Below, piece by piece: positions 23,929 to 35,048 of a stretch of 64,000 nt of DNA. Source of the stretch: Pseudisothecium myosuroides (taxonomy: Eukaryota; Streptophyta; Bryopsida; Hypnales; Lembophyllaceae); contig OX637289.1 of NCBI GenBank assembly GCA_951799445.1, forward strand, positions 29,884,245 to 29,948,244, written 5' to 3'. The notes beneath the pieces are model-generated. The model was not told the DNA's origin. It was given only the letters and a program-made list of their open reading frames with translations, and made no database searches. Position numbers and translations under genes: made by a program. Within the stretch, counting starts at the first letter, position 1; each line of letters starts with the position of its first letter.

Positions 23929-26900
23929 TGGAGTTTTATGAATGTACGTTAAGTTACGTAGGCTTACTCATTCGTTCGTAGGAGTTTGTGCAGATTGCTT
24001 GATACACGTGAATTCGTCGACGTTCATGTGTTGTGTTCATAGAATGCGCACCGAAGTGAGAAACATCATGTGAATATACACATCTGTATAGATATTAATT
24101 TAGTCATGTACAAATTAAAGTAAATTCCAGTTTTTATCAAACGGAGGAATTGAGACACCCACAGGTGTTGATTAATCATAGTTTTGGATCTCATGTGCGC
24201 AATGGCATTGTGTCAGGCGACCAATTAACACTGATCGATGATTCCGAATTTGAGTTAATGGAATAAAAGTTCGAGCGAGCGAGCGACTCCTGGCCTGCCA
24301 GGACCTTGAGTTTAGTTCAAGGAAACTCATTGAACCGAACCTCATGAATGCCATAACTTCGGGGTGTGTATTATTGAATGCTTTAGCTAGACTTTCTTTG
24401 CGGAGTGTGCGAGTGACTGTTCGTGTCAATTCGTGGGAAGTTTCTGGTCCACCGTGGTTTCCTTTTTTTTTTTAATCTGGTCATGATTCCACAATCATGA
24501 GCCCACCCTCATAAATGTGCTCGCATTAATCTAATCAACGAATCTGATGCAGTCCGTCCACCTATGGAGTCGCCCAACACCTGTTCACCATGCACTAATC
24601 CACTGATAAAAGAGTAAAAGAGACCCCAATTCATCGGCAAGGAAGTACTTGTGACTTTCCACAACGTAAGCGCAAGCTAGCTGCTCCTAGAGCTCTGAGT
24701 CAGCAGCGAATTTAACAAGTGCACAAGATTGTCAAACACTGGGCTAGATTTTTGGGGAGGTGCATGGACGCAGACAACACGTTTCCAACAGTGATTACGA
24801 GAAGGCCTGCACACGATTATGGATAACTCCACTTACTCTGGAATATCATTGTCAGCCGTAATGTTTTTGTGTTTTTTTACGTGGAATTTGAAAGCGGGGA
24901 TAAGCTTACAAGCAACTTAACTTGCAACAACCAGCAGTCCACGATGTGTCCGAGTCCTCCCACTTCCCTGCTGTAGTTCCCGTTGGCTGGACTGGTGTGC
25001 AGCGCCTTCTGGGCAGCTGGTGGCAGCCTGATCCTTGTCTGCCACTTCCTGCATACAGGCCCTGATGGGGCATTCAGCAATTCAGGGTCAATGACGGAGA
25101 AAAGTCTCCGCCCCCGTCACAGGAATATCTGCAAGGCGACTCCACACACCCCCACACGATGCCAGAAAAGGGAATCTTGTCGACGTCACCCTTTCGCCGT
25201 GATCCGGGGTGCATGTGTGCGGTAGTAGCCTCTACAGTGGCCGGAGTGGCAGACTGCGGGGGCGGAAAGATGGGCATGTGAACAACACCGCCTTCCTTTC
25301 CTTTCCTCAAAAAGAATGACAGGCGGAGGGCTCTGTATTCTTAACTCGGAGGAATGAGGACATTCTGCAAGAAGATGCTGTCTCTCAGGACCAGCATTGG
25401 ATGAATGTTTCACTCTTAAAGCAACTGTGTCGTCGGGATTAAATTATAGCCAAATACAATATATTGATAGCGCGACAGATTGCCTGAGCGATGCTTCTTG
25501 TCACCCCTTTATAATATACTTCCTTGGCCTAGGTCATGGGACGACCTATGGAGTGCAACATGTCCAGGGCCTAGCATGGCGATGTTTATATATCAGCCAG
25601 GAACGCATGCTAATTGACCTGACTAAAGAAGTCACACTTTTTGGCAAAAATCAAGCCGCCCAGGCTTTCCTTCCCGTCCGTCCTTACAGCTGAGATAATC
25701 AAAAGCAACGCGCAATCTGCGACAAGAACTACAAACAACGCCAATGATAAAACTTCGCAACATTTTCCACATTGAAACTTTACAGCATTCTTCTCTGGTC
25801 AATTGCAAGGAAATTGGTTAGGTTTACCTTCACAATTTTTCTGAGGAATTGCGATTGGCGATAGAAGGTAAACCTAAGACCTAGGAATTCCGAAGATAAA
25901 CCTAGCCAATGCATTAAAGTGAACCGAAGACTTTTGGGGAAGCTGCTGTAGTACATGTGGTCAGTTTCAATTGTCTTCTTCTGCTACTGATCATGGAATA
26001 AGTTCAGAGAAGTACAGATTCCATAATCGAGACAAGAGGGACCCGAAAAGTCAAACCCGAAGTAGTACGAGCTGCCATGGCGATTAGAAAGAATGATTCA
26101 GAAACATCAGAAGTACAGTACAGCGCTATTCTCCAAATGCAGAACCTGGAGGGTTCCAGGTCCTCTCCAAGAACAGGGACACTGATGGAGCAGACTGAAA
26201 CTTTGGCGAGCATGGTCTCTTCTCGGTAACAACGTCAGAGTGGAAGACGGGGTCCAAACACAGCCAGAGGGAACAAACTTACTGCTCTACAGTGGAGAAG
26301 AACTCAAGAATCTGTCGAAGTGGAATGACACCCAGAGCCAAACTATGCGAACCAGCAAGGGAGACAACTAACTGGCATGTCATGTAATTACAGTGAACTT
26401 CAAGGTCAGCGTCCAGAAGCTCGAGTAGTGGTCCACTGACGACCAGGAAGATGTGAAGTGCAGACACTGACCTCCTGGAGAGATATTCCTGCGGGAACAG
26501 CCCTCGTTTCTGCGCCGCGGCATCAGAAAAGCCCTGCTGTGCACCTAACACCTCACTGCGATTAGCCTTCAGTTGAGAACACAAGCAACTTGCTAACTAA
26601 TTGTAAAATCTTCCATCAGTAGTCTGACAGTTGAACTGCACAATTATGAAACGAAATTTCATCGAAAAGGAATAGTGAAGGAGAATCAGAGGCCACTAAT
26701 TACAAATCAGGCAAGAGTTGTAGTTAGCACAACGTTACAGAAGAGGAGAATGGAAATACAATAGTTCACAAACCCTGTTTCAAACCAAGCAAGGTTCACA
26801 CTTCATACCTTAACAGATCATATGGAATATTATGCATTAACCTTTGTGGCTATGGCTTCCACAGTAGATTAACCAATTAGATTCCCAAGAAAGAGGGTAA

Positions 26901-27829
26901 ACCCAAGATAAAGGAACGGGCCCTTTCTAAGCCGCATATGCAAATCCTAACGACTGCTCAAATAGCTTGACCACATTGAAGAAAAGGACATAGAAAGAAT
27001 ATTTATAAAAGTACTATCTGCTCGCAAATGCAAGTATATACCAAATATTTCTCCAAACATATGAATTTCAGGTAGAGCATTGCAACAAAAGCGTGTACAT
27101 CTCTCTGCAGGTATCAGCAGGAAGGAACAAGGCCGAGAGATGTTAGTACGACCCGGGAACCATCTGAAAGCAAATAGAAAACATGTTGAGCTTCGGAAAA
27201 CCTGAAAGACACGCAAGCAAAGTAAAGGACGTTTGAATTTGGAGTCCGCCAGGCACAGAATGTCATGCCTGCAGAAGTCTCTCACATACAGTTTCAGAAC
27301 AAAGCATTCTTCACTTGAAATACAGTTGCATCAACGGAATAAGATCAGCAACCCACCAGTGGCGAACTTAAAAAGTTGTCTAGATTGACATTCTTTCGAT
27401 CTACGCCTTTTCTCTTTCTGCGCATGAAGATATCACTCACTACCGTCTTCCCATAACAACATTGCAGCACATTCACACATCCAGAAAAGCTTCAATTTCA
27501 CTACACTGAATTCAGGTCGACTAAACCTCCCATGAACTGAACCCTAGGTTAAAATATTCATCCTCAAATTGCTAACCTTTCAAGTTCGTCAATCCAGGTG
27601 CTAAATTGAAAGTCGTCTGCTATGACAATTAACAAAGCCACAATTCGACCCCATACCACAAATGCAGAGAAAAATCGAGAAACCTTCTATTAAATTATCT
27701 ATTAATTCACAAAGTCTCGTACATGGCCTAACGAAGATGACCGTCACTGAAATGCGATGACGCTCTCCTATTTAATGTAAAAAAGATCAAACCCTAATAC
27801 TAAAATTTTCCCCAAAATTCAAATTAGGT
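23929..27829. other. Intergenic region between convergent ERF and EMC3 genes; no gene recognised
   Basis: The first few hundred bases are the likely 3' UTR of the ERF gene. The last part belongs to the 3' side of EMC3, which runs toward it on the opposite strand. Between them, - strand frames of about 100 codons occur at 26279-26584 and 26947-27285. Both lie within DNA of intermediate GC and next to splice-like TTTCAG sites, so they could be pieces of a long spliced EMC3 3' UTR or of an unrecognised gene. Neither shows a domain. The + strand frame at 25397-25693 is likewise unrecognised. Confidence 0.35.
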
Positions 27830-28591
27830 CTAGGTTTTGAGGAGGCTCCTCAACACAGACTCAGCCCGTTGCTCGCTCTTGGGCAGCACCCACTCATGCT
27901 GCACCAAATCCAAGTTATCCTTCTCCGCACCAAGAGCCTTCGCCGGGTCGGCCCCAAACCCGCCCATTTGCATGGCCATCTGCGTCTGCATCATTCGCTG
28001 CGTATCATCGATCGCATTCTCCTCCCCGAGAATCAAACTAAACAACCCTCGCAGCCCGAACAAGTTCAAAAAGTACCACGACCTGCTGCTGACATAGCTC
28101 ACATCCACGGAGCTCAAATCAATCCCGTTCTGCAGCATGGAGCGGAAGCGCTGCGTTAGCGGGAACGGAATCTTGGCCGCCACGAAGCCGGAGAAGAAGA
28201 AGTTCACCCACGCGAACGTGAGCGTCTGCGGGATGATCATGGACAGGTTCTTCTTCATCATGTCCATGGCCATGTTGGGGTCCGAGAGCATCTGCGCTTG
28301 CACGTTCGAGTTCTGCCCCTTGGGCACGTGGAGAAGCCCGTTCTCCTCGTTGTTGTAATACTGCTTGCGCATCTGGAAGGAGCGCGCGGGGATGTAATTG
28401 GCGCCGGCCTTGAGGAAACGCGCGCGGAGGACGACTTGCCCCTCCTTCACGGCCTTGAGGTCGGGGTTGGGCGTGGTGCGCATCATCTTCGACACAAAGT
28501 GACGGAGCACGCCAATGAGCACCATGACCAGCGACAGGGGCGCAAGCACCCAGTCGCGGATCTGCGTGTCCAGCACCAGATCGTTCGCCAT
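27830..28591 (-). CDS. EMC3: ER membrane protein complex subunit 3 (EMC3/TMEM111 family)
   Basis: The 253-residue product is full length for plant EMC3, a core subunit of the ER membrane complex that inserts moderately hydrophobic and tail-anchored helices. EMC3 belongs to the Oxa1/YidC/Get1 insertase superfamily. The sequence shows three hydrophobic segments (about residues 14-33, 117-138 and 169-189). Between the first and second lies a long charged cytosolic region (residues 35-112), including a run KKNLSMIIPQ at the start of TM2. The conserved start LDTQIRDWVLAPLS and the block RSWYFLNLFGLRGLFSLILG are clear family features. A Met-rich stretch follows at 200-209 and the tail ends with HEWVLPKSEQRAE. 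There is no intron. ATG 28591 is chosen because homologues start MA..LVLDT. A telo-box lies about 50 bp upstream. Confidence 0.96.
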   Translation of the reverse strand: MANDLVLDTQIRDWVLAPLSLVMVLIGVLRHFVSKMMRTTPNPDLKAVKEGQVVLRARFLKAGANYIPARSFQMRKQYYNNEENGLLHVPKGQNSNVQAQMLSDPNMAMDMMKKNLSMIIPQTLTFAWVNFFFSGFVAAKIPFPLTQRFRSMLQNGIDLSSVDVSYVSSRSWYFLNLFGLRGLFSLILGEENAIDDTQRMMQTQMAMQMGGFGADPAKALGAEKDNLDLVQHEWVLPKSEQRAESVLRSLLKT

Positions 28592-28639
28592 CGCTGCTGC
28601 TACTGTACAAAGCTCGATGAATCCAGCGATGGAGCCCCC

Positions 28640-28650
28640 AAACCCTAAAC
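28640..28650 (-). promoter_or_regulatory. Telo-box upstream of EMC3
   Basis: The + strand reads AAACCCTAAAC, about 50 bp upstream of the EMC3 start codon. Telo-boxes (AAACCCTAA) are known from promoters and 5' leaders of plant housekeeping and translation genes, which fits the function of EMC3. The transcription start was not located, so it may lie in the 5' UTR. Confidence 0.55.
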
Positions 28651-28884
28651 CTGCGATTGTTGCTTCGACTCTCTCGCGAGAGCCTTCTCTCTGGCGTGCG
28701 CAGAATCAGATTCTGTATGGGAAGCGTTCGAATGAATGAATCGTTCTTTTCGAAACTTTTTCATCCATGAGGATGGATGACTCAAGTTTAACCCTCTAAC
28801 AATGTGGCAGCCTAAAACTGTCCGAAGGATCCTTCTATGTAAGACAGAAGTGCAGATATTCACCCTTGGAATATTGTTTAACCC

Positions 28885-29461
28885 TTAACCCTGGAGTGCT
28901 CCGACGTCCATTTTCTGGACGATGAACAGATTCAGATTCTTGTTTCTGTCTCATTCCTGCTTGGATGAAAGTCATCCTAATTTTTGGTGATACTTTATCA
29001 AGTTGTTGTCCTATCCATCGGTTGGATTTGGTGTTACTAGAATATATACATTTCTAAAATTACAAATGTGGAAGTATGTCAAGTGGTCAATTTGCATTGA
29101 CTTTAGTTCAAAACTAGATGTGCAAAAATGAGGTCAAAGATGTAAAGGTCACAAAAATTTCAAAAAATCACCATATGAAGAGAACCTTATTTCAAATCCA
29201 TTCCGACAAGTTTTACTCAAAAAATGATAATATTTTACTTGTAATTGAATTTAGAAGGAATTCTGAAATTTTCGTTTCAAAATTTATAGAAAAAGATTGG
29301 TAATAGCATTAGTAGATCTAACCGTATGGATAGAATTTAAAAACCAAAATCTACAACTTTCATTTGTATATCAATTCCAAAATATTCTTCCAAATTGTAG
29401 TTTATAATGGTTTTTCTCAAATCATCAATTTTGGAGATGAATCCAGACGTTTAGGGGTTAA
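28885..29461. mobile_element. TTAA-flanked piggyBac-like MITE (copy F)
   Basis: The left end reads TTAACCCTGGAGTGCTCCGA and continues with a CGTCCA block; the right end read inward gives TTAACCCCTAAACGTCTGGA. The ends share TTAACCC and a CGTC(C/T)-GGA block but differ between these. The length is 577 bp with an AT-rich interior and no coding frame. It lies only about 300 bp upstream of the EMC3 start codon. A second TTAACCC immediately left (28878) makes the exact left boundary uncertain. Confidence 0.55.
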
Positions 29462-30618
29462 AGGACGGACTGGTGACCGTGGAAATCATCCGTTTGAATA
29501 TTGTGAGAATCATTGCCTTAAAAAAATGAAAAAGCACTCATAGGAAGTCAACCTACTGTAGAAGACCTTCTCTTTTCACAACAAACTTTGGAGGATGAAT
29601 AGTTGTACTTCTGTCCACATGCAAAGATTCTTTGTCATTCATTGGACGCCAAACATCCACCGCGTCGTTCAAGGGTTAAAGAAGGGAGGTATTGCAAAGT
29701 AGTTTGACCTCTAATAGGTGTTCTTGTTGTTTTTTAAGCAAATGATTCACACGATACTCAAAAGGATGATTTCCATAGTGATTAGGTTGGCGTTCCAAGG
29801 TTAATGCCACAATTAAGGTACTTGCAAGCACGTATCATATTCCAACAACATCTCCATCTCTAACTATAGAGCATCTCAAGCATGGATTTTTTTCATTTAT
29901 TTTGTATTGTGCTATGCATCTTTGCTGGAGTGATGTAGTTGTTTTACATCTATAAAAATGGATGAAATGTATAAAAAGAAAAGAAAATTTAAATTATTCA
30001 TCCAAAAGAATGTACATTCATCCACAACAGAGTAATATTGTCATAAAATATATATAGCAATTCAACAATTTCATCCACTAAAAATGGGGGAATACGTTGC
30101 CTAATATTCCCTCAAATAATTCTATTGCTTTTGAATGAAATATCACTCAATTTTTTTAATTCTCCAATAGTGCATCAAAAGTTCATTTTGGCAAAATATA
30201 ATGTCTAAGCCGGATCACTTGCTTGCCCGACTTTTGTAACTCTTTATTTAACTTACAACCAATGTCAAGTCCTTTAGAGTACAAAAGCAAAAGCAATCTC
30301 ACCATTGATGATGTCAATGTATAGTGGGAAGCCTTGATTCAAGGGCGTTCTTGCCTATGATGGCATTGCTTTGAAGACAAGGGTAAAGTTTGAGCTCAAG
30401 GGGCAGTGCCATCACAAGTAAAAACACCCGAGAATCGACAGTTTCCATTGTATTAAGCAATTTACAGTTGTCTATTGATAAACAGACTATAATAATGTCA
30501 AAACACTATTATTTGGTGTTGATAGTGCCCAATCTTGTAAACAATGCTGACTTTAGGAATTGGAAAGTTTAGTTCTATAATATTAGATTTTTTATAAAGG
30601 GAGGCCATGACCCAGCAC
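29462..30618. other. Intergenic DNA, no gene seen
   Basis: AT-rich DNA between two TTAA elements, without a coding-like frame. The isolated TTAA at about 29675 (CAAGGGTTAAAG) may mark the end of another decayed TTAA element, but no partner end was identified. Confidence 0.4.
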
Positions 30619-31560
30619 TTAACCCCTAAAGGACCGTTGTCCCTTCGGGGGACAAATGCGTTTTCGGGCAGGTACCTATGGGCTGAAATTCTCTCCTGAT
30701 TTTTTGAAACTTTTTTTGGAGGTAGAAAAGCTGATTAGGTTCATGGCAATATAATTTTTTTCACAATTGGTGCCTGGGAAAAAAAAGTTATGATCAAATA
30801 AGCTCAAACGAGGGGATGGCGGGCAGCCCGGGCAGCCAAAAAAAAATGGACAAAATTTTTTATTTTTATTTTTAATATTTTTTTTCTCATAGATTATATT
30901 TTTTCTATTTGGAAAGCTTTGATTCATTTCATTTGGATATGTTATGAGAAAGTTATGGACATTCTTGTTTTTCGGGCAGTTAGAGCATCTTCTTGAAAAA
31001 AATAACTTGTAGGATTCATTTTTGAATGCAATTTTTCAAATTTTTCAAATTTTTTTTTTGCATGGTCTGATTTACTTGTTAGAACAATCTCACCATTGGG
31101 ATTAGTGCATTTTAATTCCATCTAAAATATATTAATGTTTTAGATTTTCCTTCTATCTCATATCTACTTCTACTTAACAATTTTTTTAAGAATGATAATT
31201 AAGTTTTTTTGAATTTCTTTTTTTTTCCTAGACTCTCAACTCAATTCTCCACTATAAAGATTTAAATCTCAAAACTCTGTAGTGCAAAAATTTTATGTTA
31301 AAAATGTTCAAAGTCAAAAAATCTAGTCCCACAATGTGCTGAAAAACTTGTTTTTTCAACTTTAAACGCAGATATCTTGCAATCTGTGCGGTCAAAAATT
31401 TTGAAATTTTTTACACACACTCTCATACTAGTTAGGTGTAAGATCCTATGGTTAGATGTGGGAAAAAAAATAATTTTCAATTTTCTTTACTCTTTGCTAT
31501 AAATATGGCAGTTTTGAATGTTTTTTGGCAAAAAAAAGGCCTTGGTCCTTTAGTGGTTAA
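30619..31560 (-). mobile_element. TTAA-flanked piggyBac-like non-autonomous element, copy C (inverted)
   Basis: In + orientation it opens with TTAACCCCTAAAGGACC and closes with GGTCCTTTAGTGGTTAA. It is inverted relative to A, B and D: the block GTTTTTTGGCAAAAAAAAGG stands at its right end. Its terminal 200 bp share GACAAATGC and GGGCAGCCCGGGCAGCC with copy A, so A and C form one subfamily. It is 942 bp long with no transposase frame. Confidence 0.8.
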
Positions 31561-33047
31561 TGTACTATTTTGAAGATGGATAGAAGCATTTGGAAAATTT
31601 CTATAATAACAACAAAAGTGCAATTTTTGCCTTGCTAGAGTGATTATTTTAGTAGAACCACACATTTATTGTCCATCTGCTTTTCATCCACTAAATATTA
31701 GAGTAGGTTTCAATATTGAATTACTAGAGATGTTCTAATACTAGTATTCTAACTAATTTTTGCATATGTCTAACTTCATTTAAAAAAAAATTAGGAGTAG
31801 CATATTTGGAGTAGCAGATGCCAACCCTTAACCATTGGGTGTAGTAGACATGTAGAAGTTAGGTCAAGGGAACTAATTCCAAATCTTTAAGAAATATGCA
31901 TTACACATTATTTAAGTAAACACATTCAAACATCAAATTTGAATGGATACTTATTACTAATCTTCTCAACCTGTCTTTGTAGGGTGCCTTAATATAACCC
32001 CCCAAAAGAATCTAATTGGTGAATGAACATAGATTTGGAAATTAAAAAAAGAACCTCAAAGGACACGATTCATGTGCATTTTATTAGGAATAGAATATAG
32101 TCCCTTTTCCTTATAGGTTTATGCCTTGATCCATGACATAACTTGATTTTACAACTCGATGGCAAAGGCAATGCTCAAGAACAATGATATTGGGTTATGT
32201 CCAAGATTCAAGGTACAACGTTACATTAAGCTCTATTGAATAATAGTATATTGTTGACATTAAGCTTGATTGTGTAACAATGCAATTCATCTTGATTATC
32301 GATTACAATCCTATACGAGACTCAACAACAAGTGTTTAATATTTTATGGACAAAGGAAGTATGGTTTTGAAATGACCATTTTGATTGATCATATTGGAAA
32401 AAATACAATTTAAATGCAAAAAAAAATTCATATCATAAGATTGATTAAAGAACATTGTATATGTTGGTTAAGAAAAATATGTTTTTGAATATCCTAATAA
32501 AAATTGTTCGAAATTGCCTAAAATTATGAGGCCAAAATATGGTCCTTATCAATTTTTTTGGTTGAAATACATTTTTCAAAGGATCTCTATCTTTCTTGGA
32601 AGAAAACAAAAGTATCAAAGAAAACACGTCTAATTTGCAAGTTAGTGATATAAATCATTGAAACCAAGATCGAAACTCTCTTTGTGAACTGGTAAAAGTG
32701 GAAAGTTTCTTGAAAAGATCGTTGCGAGGTTTGCTTGGGTTTTGTGCTTTAAATTTGCTACCTCTTTCATGTCCACCCATGCTGCACATCAATAACAAAT
32801 TGGTAAGACCTAAGCTCATCCTTCACCACGCTCTTCTTTCTTGTATCTACACATTGCAACAAACTCTGTTTGTTGGACGTTATTATTGATATAAAAACAC
32901 AAGTTGTTTTATTTGATGTCCACTAAAATCCTTCTTCTAAAATCCGTAATTGTCAACGAAAACGTGGATTTCTTATAGTGTTTCCACTCACCCCACGTTT
33001 GTCACTATTTCAAGAAATGAAAAGTGACAAGATTCGTAGTAGTGATA
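31561..33047. other. AT-rich intergenic DNA, no gene seen
   Basis: No coding-like frame. The short open frame at 32698-32889 has no recognisable features. Confidence 0.5.
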
Positions 33048-33128
33048 GTGTGCCCAATCATAGGTGAACATAATGACAATGTGCTTGATTATAGGTGAAC
33101 ATAATGACAGTGTGCCCGATCATGCGAA
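33048..33128. repeat. Minisatellite, about 33-bp unit, 2-3 copies
   Basis: The unit, containing ATAGGTGAACATAATGACA, occurs twice in full, and the following GTGTGCCCGATCATGCGAAC begins a third, truncated copy. Confidence 0.7.
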
Positions 33129-33329
33129 CACAAAGTTCAGTTGTGATATGTAGAAAAAATATTGATTACAAATCACAGTTGCACCAAAGAATGCAAGAAT
33201 GCACAATTGGAATGCCTTATGCAAAAGTTTTAAGGCTCACAGTTTAATAGTAGATCATTTATAGCTAACACAAGTTTTGATGTTGAGGTGGCATACATTT
33301 CAAAATCAAAGATGTACTTGTTGCATAAG

Positions 33330-33506
33330 AGTTCAAAGTGTTATATATTTAAATGGATGTTACAATTATGGTAGAAATATCCAATGAAGAGTTCAGAGTG
33401 TTATATATTTAAATGGATGTCACATTTAAGGTAGAAATATCCAATTAAGAGTTTAGAGTGTTATATATTTAAGTGGATGTCACCATTAAGGTAGAAATAT
33501 CCAATT
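33330..33506. repeat. Minisatellite, about 60-bp unit, 3 copies
   Basis: Three consecutive copies carry AGTGTTATATATTTAA and GGTAGAAATATCCAAT at constant spacing with a few substitutions between copies. Confidence 0.85.
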
Positions 33507-33519
33507 CAATTACCCTTTT

Positions 33520-33655
33520 ATTGTACATGGAACCTTTAAAAGTATTATCAACATAGCCTAAACTGGTCGATGTCTCCAATTTTACATGTGGAGCCTTTAG
33601 AAGCATTATCAACATGACCTAAACTAGTGGATGTCTCCAATTTTATATGTGGAGC
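33520..33655. repeat. Tandem duplication, about 67-bp unit
   Basis: Two copies share GGATGTCTCCAATTTTA and GTGGAGCCTTTAGAAGCATT-like blocks. It directly follows the 60-bp minisatellite, so three different tandem repeats are packed within 600 bp. Confidence 0.7.
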
Positions 33656-35048
33656 ACCAAGAGAGCCTCTATTAATAGAAATCATGAAAACTCTCCTATT
33701 AATACCATGAATTATATTTATGTTAGAGAGGGTTTTCCTAGATTGAAGTGTAAAACTTTGGTCGTCATCGACACATAGTGCCTAATAGTGTCATTGGGAC
33801 AAAAACAAGACATGTGGGCCCTAAAGAATCTCCTTCAAAAACAATATTACATGTCTACATTAAAAAACTTGTTCTTGCAACATGTAGATGGAGATTATTC
33901 TTAGGAATTGACTAACATTGTTTGTAAAGCCTAGGGGTTCACTAACATATATCTATTGTAACCACATGCATTAAAAGGTATTTAAATGGAGGCTATCACA
34001 TACTTGGAATACTTGAGGTGTATTTTAGGTATATTCTATAATAGTGTGGCCCTTCACTATAGGCAGATAATAAAATCAGTCAAATATTCTACTCTATTAT
34101 ACAACTAATATGCTTGGCAATACTTCATTCACTGCACAATGTAGAATTACCAATTTCCCATATACCTTGGTTAATGGGATACCCAAAACTCATATGTAAG
34201 AGATGACCTTGCTTACCATAGACATTCAAAATCCAAGTATTAATGTTGAATTGGGAATCTATGTCAAGATTGACAATGTAATAAAGAAAAGACACTGAAA
34301 AAAGACATGACAATATAGTGAAAAAAAACGTAGCTGAGCAATTCCTTTCCAAGAAAGACTCTTTATATGTTGCACACAATCATCACATAAAAATGATCTG
34401 TTAAATGCAAAATAAATCATAGAAAAAATGTGAGGAATTTCTAAGCAAGATGTGTAATTATTTTACATATATATGCCAAAATAATCATTATCTTAGTACA
34501 ACTGAAAAAAACATGGTGAGACTGACTGCCAAATAACTATGGGGCATGTGTCCTTTTTCAAGGTTTTTCAATGCAAGTTGAAGACTAGGCTGACCATATT
34601 CTCTCCATACATTGGAGGCCTATTTATTTCTCTAATACATTATTATACATTTGAGGACATGCAAGACGTCGTTCACTGCAAGCAACGAGGAAAGAGCGAA
34701 AATCAAAGTTCTAAACCAGAAAGTGTAAGTGTACAAGGAATTGATACACGAGCTTCGTACCTTGCATTCAAGGTGGGTATAAGCTTTTCTTAATCATGCT
34801 TCCATAGCCTGTCTTCTCTCAAAGCGTCAGTTGGGACAGGAGGACTAGAAAAGACCCGTCATGCAGACCCAGTGTTCTTAACGGCGACAATTAAAGTCCA
34901 ATCCGAAAATAGGGGGTCCTAGCGCATCTGTAAAAACCAGAAGGTAACTTAAATGAGGCCAAATCCTAGCGGACCTCTTCTCCGGAAATTTCTTTGATCG
35001 GTGATTTCCACGCATGTGATGAGAAGCACACGCAAACTTTGCGTATTG
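33656..35048. other. Intergenic DNA downstream of the - strand gene
   Basis: No gene is recognised. DNA from about 34.8 kb to 35.05 kb is richer in G and C and probably belongs to the 3' UTR of the gene ending at 35049. An open frame at 34539-34793 (+) ends in a donor-like AAG|GTGGGT but has no partner exon or recognisable domain. Confidence 0.35.

Noticed and set aside
28119..28610. 163-codon - strand frame overlapping EMC3
   Set aside because: It is a shifted frame of EMC3, rich in Ala, Gly, Arg and His with no relation to any family, whereas the 253-codon frame matches EMC3 over its full length.
33048..33655. Possible CRISPR-like array
   Set aside because: Repeats directly abut one another without unique spacers and the genome is eukaryotic; these are ordinary minisatellites.
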